A program made the position numbers and the translations under genes. The notes under the pieces are model-generated. The model had not been told where the DNA came from. It was given only the letters and a program-made list of their open reading frames with translations, and searched no databases. A stretch of 64,000 bases of DNA. Origin: Adiantum capillus-veneris. Taxonomy: Eukaryota; Streptophyta; Polypodiopsida; Polypodiales; Pteridaceae. Shown here piece by piece: positions 35,340-46,840 of the stretch; within the stretch, counting starts at the first letter, position 1; the number at the start of each line of letters is the position of its first letter. The DNA lies in assembly GCA_014529385.2 (NCBI GenBank), contig CM043971.1, forward strand, positions 81,883,340 through 81,947,339. Direction: 5' to 3'.

Positions 35340-37260
35340 ACTGTGTCTCCAATCTATTGCCCATTTGAAGCATAGAGAGAACCAAGGTCCACCACTTGTC
35401 CAAGCTAGACATGGAGCATTGACACAAGGTCCAACACTTATCCAAGAACCCTATAGTATATGTGGTAACATGGGATGCGTTGATGCAATAAAAGTAGTTT
35501 AGCCTCCTCATCCATCTCTTTTTTCTTGTAGCCTAGAGGGATTAGTTTCAAGGTCTATCACTAGTTAAAAACTACACATAGAACATTGATACAAGGTTCC
35601 ACCACATGTGAAACCTATCATCTCTAGAAGCATGGATAGTTTGATATCAAGGTTCACCACGTGTCCTACCTATACTCTATTGTAGCATAGAGATTCTAGT
35701 TTGGTGGTACTACACTTGTCCAAACTTGACTTGTTGTTGATATCTAGAGGTAATCAAGGGTCCTCCACTTGTCCAAGTTAGGCATATAAAACAATTGCAA
35801 GGTCCACCATGTGTACAACATATGATTGATTATAGCCTGCATGGTCTTATTTCATAAGCAACCATCTTCTCTTCAACATGTGTCCAACCTCGGTTCCATT
35901 GAAGCATGGAGAGAAGCAAGGTCCACCACTTATCAAAGCTATTATTTTCTCCCAGTGCTTTCAAAACCCATGATACATTGTACATGGGGGGGGGGGGGTC
36001 TTGTTTCAAGGTCCACCACTTGGCTAAGATAGGATCCATTGAAACATGAAGAGAAGCAAGCTCTACCATTTATCCAAGCTAGGTGACATTGAAACATGAA
36101 AACCCCATAATATATTGTATACGGGGGGTGTTTTTCAAGGTCCACCACTTGTCTAAGCTATGGTCCATTGGAACATGGAGAGAAGCAAAGCTTCACCACT
36201 TTTCTAAGCTAGGATCCATTGAAACATGGAGAGAAGCAAGCTCCATTGTTTGTCTAATCTAGGCTCCATTCGAACATGGAGAAAACAAGCTCCACCACTT
36301 GCCTATTATTACATAGAGATTTTGGTTTGAAGGTCCACCACTTGTCCAACCTTGCCTTCATGTATGGAGATAATCAAGGGTGCAATGCTTCTCTAAGCTA
36401 GGGACATAAAAGAGTTTCAAGGTCCACTACATATACGATTTATGATGGGTTGTAGCATGGGAGGTTTCATTTTAAAGTTGACCACTTCTCCAACTCTGCT
36501 TGTCCAAACTCAGATCCATTGAAGCATGGAGAAGAAAGGTCTACCAACTCTCCAAAATAGGCAAGAAAATCTCTATAAAAACCATGAATTGTTAATATAT
36601 GCTATGCTGTGGAGTTTTGTTTGAAGATCCACTCCTTATCCAAGCTAGAATCCATGAAGCATGGAAATAAGTAAGATGTATCTCTAGTCCAAGATAGGAT
36701 CCATTGAAACATAGAGAGAATCAAGGTCCACCACTTGTCCAAGCTATGCATGGGTAATTGATATAAGGACCACTACGTTTTCACATATACTATGTTGTAT
36801 CATGGATGGTTTCATATCCCACCAATTTTCCAACCTATTTAATATGTTGTATTATGGGGGTTTGGTTTCAAGGTACTTCACTTGTCTAAGGTGGGTTCCA
36901 TTGAAGCATGGAGAGAAACAATGTCTACCACTTGTCCAAAATATGCTCCTTTGAAACATAAAAGCAAGGTCCACCACTTGTCCAAGCTAATGTTTCTCTC
37001 CATTGAAGCATGGAGAGAAACAAGGTCTACCACCTGTCCAAAATATGCTCCATTGAAACATAAAAGCAAGGTCCACCACTTGTCCAAGCTAAGGTAACAA
37101 ATGGGTGTTGGTTACAAGGTGTACCACACTTGTCTAAACTAGTCTCCATGCAAGGTCCACCACATGTCCAAGCTATATGAGCTTGGTTTGAAGGTCTACC
37201 ACACCTCTTGAAATTAGGATCCATGTAAGGTCCACCTTTTGTCAAGCTATGCCTTTAGTC
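35340..37260 (-). repeat. Array 3: reverse-oriented 20-bp motif array inside an intron
   Basis: Many copies of AAGGTCCACCACTTGTCCAA, with hairpin units CTCCATTGAAACATGGAG, all in the orientation opposite to arrays 1 and 2. A (G)14-type tract occurs at about 35,985-35,998. Two near-identical 100-bp blocks sit at 36,900-37,090. The array fills the intron between the methyltransferase-like and SET exons. It is less regular than arrays 2 and 4. Confidence 0.88.
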
Positions 37261-37759
37261 AGTACTAAAACTAAGTAAATTGCAGTACTTAAATACCTTT
37301 CCAAGCTCATTAAGATTTTGGTCTCTAAGGCCACCACCACATGTCTAATCTATGCTCTAATTGATTACTTATGCTAGTTCTCAAAGTCCAAACATAAGCT
37401 CCCTTCTAGCAAGGTTAGTTTAAATTTAGGCTCCAGCACCTGTCTAAGCTAGGTTCAATTTATGAAGCATCACCATTTAACCATGCTAGGATCTAATGTA
37501 GCATATCAAGGGGGTATTGATAAAAGGTCCAAAACTTATTGAGTTCAAGCTCTTAAGTAATCAAGTCTTCTTGAGTATTAAATGTTATAGTTTTAGTCTA
37601 ATGATCCACCATTCAAAAACTCAAGTAATTTACTATTTACATTCAAACCTTGAATGCTTGAGATAAAAGTTACAAACTCAATCAATACTATATAAAGCAA
37701 AATCTAACATTAAGAGTATCAAATCAACAAGAAATACGCACAAGAAGCTCAAAACATAC

Positions 37760-39137
37760 GTGTCTCCATTTCCAAAAAGTCCTTTATTGACAGAGGATGT
37801 TGTTCTTCTTCTTCTTCTTCTCTTCGTGGAGAGCACTCCTTTGTAATAGACACAGTGCCATCTGATTGCAAAGTGGATTGTTGAAGTCCAGCCCATTTTT
37901 CTATATCTTCATGAGACTTAACAAAGTCTAGCAGCCCGGTCTCCACGTTTTTGCCTCCTCCACACTGTCAACTAAGCATATAACTTCTTTTTTCTGTTGT
38001 ATTCCTTCTTGTGCAACCAAGGAGCCATCACCAAAAACATCAACATGCTTGCGGTCTTCAAAACAATATGTACGAATGTAGTGCTTGACCAAAGCTCTTT
38101 TTTTAACCTCCAAATATTGCAAATCTGACATATCTTTATCTGCTACTTGAAGAAGAGAACAATCAATTGGCATGGGATGTTCCTCTGATCTTCTTCTCAG
38201 GTCTTCAAATGCATTGCCTTGTCCCAATAAGGCAATAACTGTTAAGAATTGAATTTCTCCTTTGCAAGGAGCTGATGGAAAGTGATGCAATGCACCACAA
38301 AAATGGTAGCTTAGATTATCTCCCATGGCGTGAAAGGCACATTGCAATTTTGTGAAGTTAGTGAAATCCACAAATGCAAGAAAGACAAATCCAGGATCTG
38401 TTGACCCTCCAGCAATAGCCAAGATCCCATCCAAAGCATTGTTAAATGTCTCCTCACTCCACTTCAAACTGCCTCCAACGTGTTTTGTCATATCTAAAAC
38501 ACATAAGCCAATAGGCACTTTATTATTGAAGTGGCGCATCAAGTAGAGATTGCCTTCCATTTGTAGGCTCACCACATAGATTGACCATGGCAAATCTCTA
38601 AGCTCAATTTTCTCCTTTTGAAGGTGAATTGCCCATTGCATGTATTTTATTGCTCCATCTGGAAAAGCCATTTTCTTTGTTCCACGCTTCAAACTAGATC
38701 TGAGCCATTCCTTGCATAGCATTAAGGTGTTTTATAAACAACATCATTGATATTATACATTTTGACCACCTTCTCCCAGTCTTTACATGGTGAAGACTCA
38801 TTCAAATTGTTGAAGCCTTCAAGAAGTGCATCTTGAATCAATTTGTCTTGCTTCAACTGCTTGATTCGATCATACATGACAGTTGCATCACCATCCTTTA
38901 CACTCTTTGACAGTAAAATCTTCTCGTCTGTAATCTCTTCTTGAATAGTCTTACCTCTGATTCCTCAAGGCCACAAAGGTATCTAAATACAATTGTTGGG
39001 GGTTTCTTATTCTCCTCTTCTAGCCTTTCAATGATTTGTATCGAGCAATCATAAATTGGATCAAAGTACGTGACCATGTGTGCCTATTTAGCAATCCAAC
39101 TTGCTGTTGCATTCATTCTTGCCAATCGAAGAAAAGC
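37760..39137 (-). pseudogene. Methyltransferase-like segment of a possible ParB-MTase-SET fusion
   Basis: The exon opens after an acceptor (CTATTTATTTTTAG, about 39,138) and ends at a donor (CAC|GTATGT, exon end 37,760). After a stretch broken by a stop and shifts, the frame 38,722-37,928 has CVLDMTKHVGGSLKWSEETF near the middle, then FVFLAFVDFTNFTKLQCAFH, and finally RKHVDVFGDGSLVAQEGIQ followed by VICLVDSVEEA. The last block resembles the AdoMet-binding FxGxG motif with its acidic partner. The earlier V-L-D plus aromatic pattern sits where permuted (beta-type) DNA methyltransferases carry DPPY/W; here it reads DMTK, so catalysis is unlikely or the call is wrong. A one-base shift near 37,940 precedes an acidic tail (SPRREEEEEEQH). 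The family assignment is tentative. Confidence 0.4.
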
Positions 39138-39221
39138 CTAAAAATAAATAGAGAAATAATTAAACTATTGAGCAAGATTTGTTAATTAAACACTATCAAA
39201 AAGACAAAGAAAAATAACTTA

Positions 39222-39960
39222 CATCCCATCCGGCACGAGATGCATGTCCCTCTGCAATTCCACTTGCTTCCTTTGGTGGTCGTCCTGAGAAGATCCATTG
39301 ACTCCATAAATGTCTCAATATTTGGTTGTAAGGTTGCTTAACATACAATGCCTGAGCCTCCTCATTTGAAATGGCAGATATAGCAATTGCAAAAAATGGA
39401 GGAGCATTCACAACAATGCGAGCCTTTCTAAATCTATACACGCCAATCAGTCTTTCAAATATCTCTTTGTTGTTTTGTTCATTGTGAAGCAAAACTTTTG
39501 TAGCATAATTGAATGTTGCCCATCAAGAATCCAATAATGATAATCATTAATTTTTGCTCTTCTACTGCCAAAGGAGTCCCCTTCTTTGACTTTGCATTTC
39601 GAACAGGCATCAAATATGCACATGCTGCAGGCTTGGTCGTACTCCGTGAAAATCCAAATAACACACTTTCAGCGTGTTTTTTATCCATAATACGTGTATT
39701 ATAGTGATCAGGAGCAAACCAACAATTTTGAATAGGGATATCAAATTCCCTATATTGGAAAGGAAAATAGTTTATGTACTTATTCATTCCACCTGTATCT
39801 TTTTCTTGTCCTTTCATGGCCTCAACTTCTAAAACATCTGGATCCACAATTCTCATCTTTGACATTGAACCCTCTGTTGATGAGGATGCCAAAGATTCCA
39901 TATCTACATCCAAAATGGAACTAGTTCGTTAGCTGCTACTTTCTGCACTTTTGCTTGCTT
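39222..39960 (-). pseudogene. ParB/sulfiredoxin-fold-like segment with DGQHS motif
   Basis: Frames on the - strand (39,913-39,479 and 39,492-39,196) overlap across two one-base shifts. In the bridging frame near 39,545-39,510 the text is DYHYWILDGQHSIM. This is the box found in ParB, sulfiredoxin and DndB-type proteins (DGQHR/DGxRR..A), where it forms the nucleotide- or DNA-interacting loop. A helix-rich stretch follows (EIFERLIGVYRFRKARIVVN), then SRAGWD and a donor (GAT|GTAAGT) at 39,222. In bacteria and phages, ParB-like domains often precede DNA methyltransferases, and a methyltransferase-like segment follows here too. The protein is interrupted by shifts and by a stop near 39,934. Confidence 0.5.
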
Positions 39961-39975
39961 TTTTGTGAATGGTGG

Positions 39976-40398
39976 TCATGAAGCTTTCACCTTCTTTCGT
40001 TGTGGTGTGGCAATGATGGAGGTTTGAAGTTGATCTGGTGTGATATTTGGATTTGATTCTGCAAACTTCCATCCTCGAGAAAACATTGTCTCTTCTTTGT
40101 TTCTAGACATGCCCTCCAATGCATATGCTCCTGGAGATAGTTGAAATTCTAGATTCATTGGAACTAGAATGTCAATGCATTCCACCTCCGGATGACTATC
40201 AACTACAGGGACAGATGCTTCCACAACTTGTCCAAAATCTTCAAACAAGCTGTCATTCTCCTTTTTGGCAATAAATAGATGCACCTTATGAAATTGTGCA
40301 CCCTCTATACCATGTATGTCCAAATACCATTCCCTAAGATCATTGCAAGTATAGTCAATTGAGACAACAGCCCTTGCACCCTCTGTTTTTGGAGCCAT
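39976..40398 (-). CDS. N-terminal module of the - strand fusion gene, function unknown
   Basis: An ATG at 40,398 (MAPKTEGARAVVSIDYTCND) opens 140 residues ending in a basic stretch (TPQRKKVKAS). An acceptor-like TTTTGTTTCAG sits just before the ATG, so a 5' UTR intron is likely. I recognise no known domain; the sequence alternates strands and helices and looks globular. It stops at 39,976, but the next bases continue in another frame (KKASKSAESSS) toward the ParB-like segment, so one shift and one stop probably split a longer protein. Array 4 and the CCCGCC block lie upstream. Confidence 0.5.
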   Translation of the reverse strand: MAPKTEGARAVVSIDYTCNDLREWYLDIHGIEGAQFHKVHLFIAKKENDSLFEDFGQVVEASVPVVDSHPEVECIDILVPMNLEFQLSPGAYALEGMSRNKEETMFSRGWKFAESNPNITPDQLQTSIIATPQRKKVKAS

Positions 40399-40459
40399 CT
40401 TTACTGAAACAAAAGAAAACCAAATGTTATTTTAACATATACTTTTTTGTAATGGATTA

Positions 40460-42470
40460 AGTTTGTGTGAATACAAGGTCCACCACTTGTTCAAGCTATA
40501 TTTAAGCAAGTATACATAGTGATCTTTTAAGCTAGTAAACTAAGGGAAGAGAGAAGCAAGGTCCACCACTTGTCCAAGCTCAGCTCTAGACAACATGGAG
40601 AGATTCGAGGTCTACTAATTGTCTAATATAGGCTAACTCTATTGAAACATAGAGAGAAGCAAAGGTCCACCACTTGTCCAAGCTAGGCTCCATTGAAACA
40701 TGGAGAGAAGGATGCTCCACCATTTGTCCAAAATAGGATCCATTGAAACATGAAGAAAAGCAAGCTGCACCATGTCTCCGAGATGCTAGGCCCCATTGAA
40801 ATACCTTAAACCCATGATATTTTGTATATGTGGGGTTTAAATTCAAGGCTCACCACTTGTCCAACCTATTATCCCTAGTAGCATGTGGTTTGGTCTCAAG
40901 ATTCATCACTTTTTCACTCTATGTCATTATATTAAGAAGATCTGGGTGTTAAGGTCCACCACTTGTCCAACCTATAAAGTTATATCTTAAAGGTTATTCT
41001 TTCTCACCACTTGGAGTGACCATGATAGGTTTTACATGGGGGTTTGGTTCCAAGGTCCACCACTTGTCCAAGCTAAATCTATTGAAACATAGAGAGAACC
41101 AAAGGTCCACCACTTGTCCAAGCTAGACTATATCGAAACATGGAGAGAAGGAGGATCCACCATTTGTCGAAGATAGGCTTCATTGAAACATGAAGAGAAG
41201 CAAGCTCCACCATGTCTCCAAGATGCTAGGATCCATTGAAATACCTTAAACCCACGATATTTTATACATGTGGGGTTTAAATTCAAAGCTCACCACTTGT
41301 CCAACCTATTATCCCTAGTAGCATGAGTGGTTTGGTCTCAAGATTCACCACTTTTCCACTCTATGTCATTATATTAAGAAGATTTGGGTGTTAAGGTCCA
41401 CCACTTGTCCAACCTATAAGGCTATATCTTAAAGGTTATTCTTTCTCACCACTTGGAGTGACCATGATAGGTTTTACATGGGGGTTTGGTTCCAAGGTCC
41501 ACCACTTGTCCAAGCTAACTCTATTGAAACATAGAGAGAAGCAAAGGTCTATCACTTATCCAAGCTAAGCTCCATTGAAACATGGAGAGAAGGATGCTCC
41601 ACCATTTGTCCAAAATAGGCTCCATTGAAACATAAACAGAAGCAAGCTGCACCGTGTCTCTGAGATGGTAGGCTCCATTGAAATACCTTATACCCCCACG
41701 ATATTTTGTATATGTGGGGTTCAAATTCAAGGTCCACCACTTGTCCAACCTATTATCCTAGTAGCATGAGTGGTTTGGTCTCAAGATTCACCACTTTTCC
41801 CCTCTATGTCATTCTATTAAGAAGATATGGGTGTTAAGGTCCACCACTTGTCCAACCTATAAGGCTATATCTTAAATGGTATTATTTCCCACCACTTGGA
41901 ATGCACATGATAGGTTTTACATAGGGGTTTGGTTCCAAGGTCCACCACTTGTCCAAGCTAAGCTCCATTGAAACATGGAGAGAAGGATGCTTCACCATTT
42001 GTCGAAGATAGGCTTCATTGAAACACGAAGAGAAGCAAGCTGCACCATGTCTCCAAGATGCTAGGATCCATTGAAATACCTTAAACCCACGATATTTTGT
42101 ACATGTAGGGTTTAACTTCAAGGTCCACCACTTGTCCAACCTATTATCCCTAGTAGCATGAGTGGTTCGGTCTCAAGATTCACCACTTTTCCACTCTATG
42201 TCATTATAGTAAGAAGATTTGGGTGTTAAGGTCCACCACTTGTCCAACCTATAAAGTTATATCTTAAATGGTATTTTTTCTCACCACTTGGAATGCGCAT
42301 GATAGGTTTTACATGGGGGTTTGGTTCCAAGTTCCACCACTTGTCCAAGCTAGATCTATTACATATATAGCATACATACAATATTCAACTAGATTCCCTA
42401 CATATCATGTCCAGTAGCATGGATGCTCTGGCTTTAAGCTCCACCGCTTGTCTAACCTATACTCTCTTAT
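40460..42470 (-). repeat. Array 4: reverse-oriented array in higher-order units
   Basis: Reverse complement of the array 2 unit. The marker phrase (ACTCTATGTCATTATATT) recurs near 40,917, 41,358, 41,801 and 42,193, a period of about 390-445 bp. Between markers lie AAGGTCCACCACTTGTCCAA copies and hairpins CTCCATTGAAACATGGAG and CTCTATTGAAACATAGAG. Isolated reverse copies continue at 42,795 and 42,880. Arrays 2 and 4 are therefore inverted repeats about 9 kb apart, with the SET, methyltransferase-like and ParB-like modules and FCP1-like copy 2 between them. Confidence 0.92.
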
Positions 42471-42494
42471 GTAAGAGAGATCGTGCTATAAATT

Positions 42495-42610
42495 CAAAAC
42501 CTTCCCGCCTAAATTTAAAATTCAAAATCTTATCACCTAAATTTAAAATATCCCTCCCAAATTTTAAATATCCCGCCTAAATTTTAAAATATCCCGCCCA
42601 AATTTTAAAA
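42495..42610. promoter_or_regulatory. Short AT-rich repeat with CCCGCC cores, possible shared promoter
   Basis: About six imperfect units of 20-35 bp, each CCCGCCTAAATTTTAAAAT-like, with TCCCGCC at about 42,503, 42,571 and 42,592 and weaker forms between. TTTCCCGC is the consensus of plant E2F sites, so these could be cell-cycle elements; that is inference. The block lies between the - strand gene beginning at 40,398 and the + strand DUF7869 gene near 43,240. Confidence 0.35.
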
Positions 42611-43239
42611 TTCAAACTTTTTTATAAAACTTAGCTTTTACCGCTTAAATTTAAATATGCAAACCTCAAATCATTATATTGTACATAAATTTAACTTAGC
42701 AAGCCTAAACTGATATTAGTTTGCATAGATATCAATTTATCACACCGAAATTATGTCACCATGTTAGAGAGAGTGGCTAGAGAATTTGAACAAGGTCCAC
42801 CACTTGTCCAACCTAAATATCAAGAAGGATTGAGTGTACAAGGCATTGTTTGGAGGTCCTTATAGTCCACAAGTCTCAAGGTCCACCACTTGTGGTAAGG
42901 GTCACCAACCAATGTATATCTTCATCCAAAGAAATACACGTATTTTTGGTCTACATGTCCTAGTTTCATCCATTTATGTCCATTAGGTGTATCACTAAAC
43001 AACACTAATTTTGTTGAAAAACAGAGGTTACAATCATATCTACAAATGGATTAGAGGAAAATCAGTTCAGCATACATCCAAAACTCGCTACAAGAATCGA
43101 CTTGAACAGATCACGCAAGTAAGTCTTCCATGGTCCTACCTTTTCCTACAATGGATACTTCATCTCTCCAAGGTTCATTATGGAGTGTTGTTCGATGGTC
43201 AAAGCTTCTTTTTTGATCTTTTATATTGAATGGGAACTT

Positions 43240-46182
43240 AATTGATCCACAAGAAAGCTACAATGGTGATGAAGAACAGGATCATTCTGATCCTCTAGTT
43301 ACAGATGCAATACCTATGACAAGCCCAGAATTTGATGCATTGATTCGAGAGTCTTGGAGAAATCACAGGGTCCTTTTAAAAGATGACACAATGATGCAAA
43401 CCATGAATGAAGGGACCAACTTATATGTATTTCCACATGATTATGTCAACTTTCAGGAACTTGGTCATGATTGTGTGGGTGTGGGTATTGAAAGAGCAAA
43501 TGCAAGCATTGATGATGTGGTTGAAGTGGGTAGCATCACTTTGCTAAAGTGGCCCATCAAGCAGACAACAATGTTGAATGGGAGCCCATTACAACGATTT
43601 GTTCCTGTTGATGGCATGCATGCTACATATGAGGATGTATCCAATGATGACAATGTTGGAAAAAAACTTGATGGGAGTAATGTTGTCCAGTTGTCAAGGA
43701 AGAGACGATACACTTTCATGAATAGGACTCAAAAATCAAAAGCAGCACCAGCTTCCACTTTTTACCTTTCAAACAAATCAATTCAAAGGGTATCATGCAT
43801 TGATTGTTGTGCACAAAAATGTTGCCAGTTTGCAGATCGTGATATGGTGACAAGGTTACTACAACAATTTTGGGGAGAGTCTCAAAATTCGCGCATTAAT
43901 TATGTTTATGATGTTCTTTCTATATATTATCAGAAAGATTATAAGTCACGATACCAATTCAGGCTAAATGGCTCTATTGTTTGTTGTAGAGCATGGTATG
44001 AGCTGCATGGAATACCAAAGACATCATTTTATCGATACAAGGAGAACTTTGAAAATGGTGTGCACCAATATGTACATGGGAACACATGTACATTGAGAAG
44101 GGGACTTGAACATACTAGTTTAGCAAGAGCACTACTAAATGAGTTTGTGGAAAACAACTCTGAGAAGATGCCACATAGAAGTAGAACACTCCTAGATGGC
44201 TCAAGAGAGACTCAATTGGTGATTCCATCAACATACAAATAGTGGATATTTTATGTGAAATCAACACGACACTTGACCAAATGGGCTATGAGAAGAAGCT
44301 ATCCCAATCTTCTTTTGGTATAATTTGGAACAAAGAGTACCCACATGTCACTTTAACAAAGACGAGTGAGTTCTCTAAGTGCAATGTTTGTAGCTCAATC
44401 AAGGCAAGGTTAGAAGCTAAACCTTCTCTTGAAGAGAGAGCTCTTCTCTTGAGGGGGAGAGAAGTTCACATGGCACAACAAAAGAGTTGCAGAAGCCTAT
44501 ATTATGCATGGCGCACATATTTAGAAACTCAACCACAAAAATATGTATGCATAATCCATGATAAGATGGATCAAAAGAAGACTGGCATTCCTAGATTACG
44601 CATTGTTCCTAAGGGTGTGGATTCAGGATATAATCTGCAGGTGGCATTGATTGGCATGATCACTCATGGACATGGAGAGGGTCATTACGGACACTTTGTC
44701 TTGAATGGTTTGTGGCCAGCTGATCCAAATCTTACAATTGGCTCAATTGCTAATTGTTTACATAACCTAGAGAGGATAGATAAGCATCCTCTTGGTGATC
44801 TAGTAACAAATGGACTTCCAAGGAGCAATATTTCACTACTACATGCTTTGAACTCAAGGGATGCTTTGGACTACCATAACTTAAGTGATGGAAAAGAGCC
44901 CATTGTGCAACCATCAGAAATTGCAGAAGAGGAATTGGGGTCAACATTTTGCAGGTTGCCAGAGAACTTGTTGCTACAATTGGATAATTGTGCAGGGGAA
45001 AACAAAAATCAATACTTATTTGCCTATTTGTCAATGCTTGTTGCAAGGGGTGTTTTCAAAACCATCCAGCTAGGATTTTTAATGGTTGGGCATACACATG
45101 AGGACATAGACGCCATGTTTAGTAGGTTTTCAGAGAAGTTGAGAGTTACACAAACCTATACTTTGCCACATTTGATGGATACATTACGAAACAACTCATC
45201 TTCATCTCCAGCTCCATTTTTTCTCACAAAGATCCCCGATTTCCAGCAATATTGTGATGGCTATCTTTGTGATGGACATTCCAAACCGCTTCAGTTCAGG
45301 TTCTTTATGCAGGATGAGACACCAATGATGCAATATAAGGGACATGTAGGTGTATCAAGTTGGACTGGAAGTATTCACCTTTGGAAAACAGACACAGAAG
45401 GCAAGCCAATGTTACCACACGGAGATCCACCTCTAGTACCGATGGCGGAGTATGTCAAGGCCCACGAAGAAGTCATTTTGGGGCTAAAGAACTATATAAA
45501 ATTTTGGAAAAATTTAGCGAATGGTTCAAGTATTCCGCGATATTATAGACCCGTGATAGATTATTGGAGTAAGGTAATTGAAGAGATTGGAAAAGCAATC
45601 ATATCAGAGGGAGTCTTGTGTGAAATGTTTTGGCCAAAAACTCAAGAATATTCTCACCTACAAAGCACTACAATGAATTTGCAACAAGGAGCATAAAGAT
45701 TCCTAGGCCTTGAAGAGTTGAATGATCATTTTTATGGGCCTCAACCAGATAGGCCAAGGGAAGAGTTTGACCCTATGTCTGATGTGCACCAAGGTGACTT
45801 TCTTATGCTTGTTCCGAGTGACACAGAAATCTATCCAGTGTGGCTTGCAATGGCTTTATTTGACATTGATAATGAGCCTACATCACCAAACTATAGAAAA
45901 CTCTTGATTCAATATTGGGCACCTTGCGCGAGAAAAAGTGGGATGACAGATACTCAAGCTTACAGTAATTGTTGGAAGGGTTATTGGGCTGTCAACTATA
46001 AGGACCCACAAGTGTGGGAAACTGTAGATGCAATTGTTTGGTCCTGGAGACCCAACAAAGAAGGACCATTTTCTAGAATAAAGATTCCAGAAAGGCATGC
46101 TCTAAAAGCCAAAGAAGGCCTCACTCGTGCACATCAACCACACTTGGATCAAAGTTTAGATATGGTATCAAATGTGGAGTAG
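43240..46182 (+). pseudogene. DUF7869-family protein (RNase H-like, transposase-like), interrupted twice
   Basis: DUF7869 proteins are widespread in eukaryotes, often repeated, and look like DDE/RNase H-fold enzymes of mobile elements; their activity is not established to my knowledge. The N-terminal part (to 44,242) has a basic region, a CIDCCAQKCCQ cysteine cluster and a helix-turn-helix-like GIPKTSFYRYKENF. A one-base shift at 44,240 leads to the core: IIHDKMDQ (about 44,550), GHGEGHYGHF, LQLDNCAGENKNQYLF (about 44,980) and LMVGHTHEDIDAMFSRFSEK (about 45,085), placing acidic residues as in an RNase H triad. An in-frame TAA at 45,694-45,696 splits off a C-terminal module with GDFLMLV...VWLAMAL...IQYWAP, perhaps a small beta-barrel reader. 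Total length would be about 980 residues. An upstream exon ending at a donor near 43,109 (CGCAA|GTAAGT) is possible. Confidence 0.75.
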
Positions 46183-46550
46183 AATTATGTGGAACTTCTA
46201 TTGTGACTATACTAGTCAATTTTGTAAACAAAATCTTTTTTGTATCTTCCTTTGTTTTATGTAATTCGTAGTTTTTATTCAAATCCATGTGTTGTACATC
46301 CTCTTGACTTTTGGTGTTTATCAACACCACAATCCTATGAGATTTTCACTTTATTTACTAAACAGACACCTCAATTTTTCCCACTTTAAGTCGAAAATTC
46401 TCAAATTACATGAATTTAGTCGATTTGGAGATTCCCGTAATGTGAAATTTTTACCAAAATACCTAATATGGTCTTATTTCAACCTACTCCAATTTGGCAT
46501 CAAACAAATAGTAAGTATTTGGTTTCTTTTAATGGCTTATCTCACGTGCA

Positions 46551-46840
46551 CAGATTCATCAATTTAGGCAGTGTGTAAATGCTCATCGTGGTGTAGATTC
46601 ATAGATTTAGGCAACACCAGTTACCCGTGCAGATCATCTGATTTAGGAAACATGAGTGCAGATTTGCTGATTTAGGTAGTACACCAACAAGGTGCATATT
46701 CACTATTCTAAACATAATTAAGTGCAGATTCGCCAGTTTAGGTAGCAAAAGTGTAGATTGGTCGATTTAGGCAACACGAAACTAAATGCAAATTCATCAG
46801 TTTAGGTAGCATTACTACAGATTTGTCAATTTAGGCAGCA
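46551..46840 (+). repeat. Nine spaced copies of a 20-bp CAGATT...TTTAGG motif
   Basis: Units such as CAGATTCATCAATTTAGGCA occur near 46,551, 46,594, 46,630, 46,659, 46,694, 46,725, 46,754, 46,789 and 46,818, all in the same orientation, with variable 9-25-bp linkers. The outer parts (AGATT, TTTAGG) are conserved and the middle four to five bases vary. Position downstream of the DUF7869 gene suggests subterminal repeats of an element end. No matching inverted set was seen on the left. Confidence 0.8.

Noticed and set aside
37928-38722. Certain DNA methyltransferase call
   Set aside because: The order of motifs fits the permuted class, but the catalytic DPPY/W is not present and similarity is by eye only; kept as tentative.
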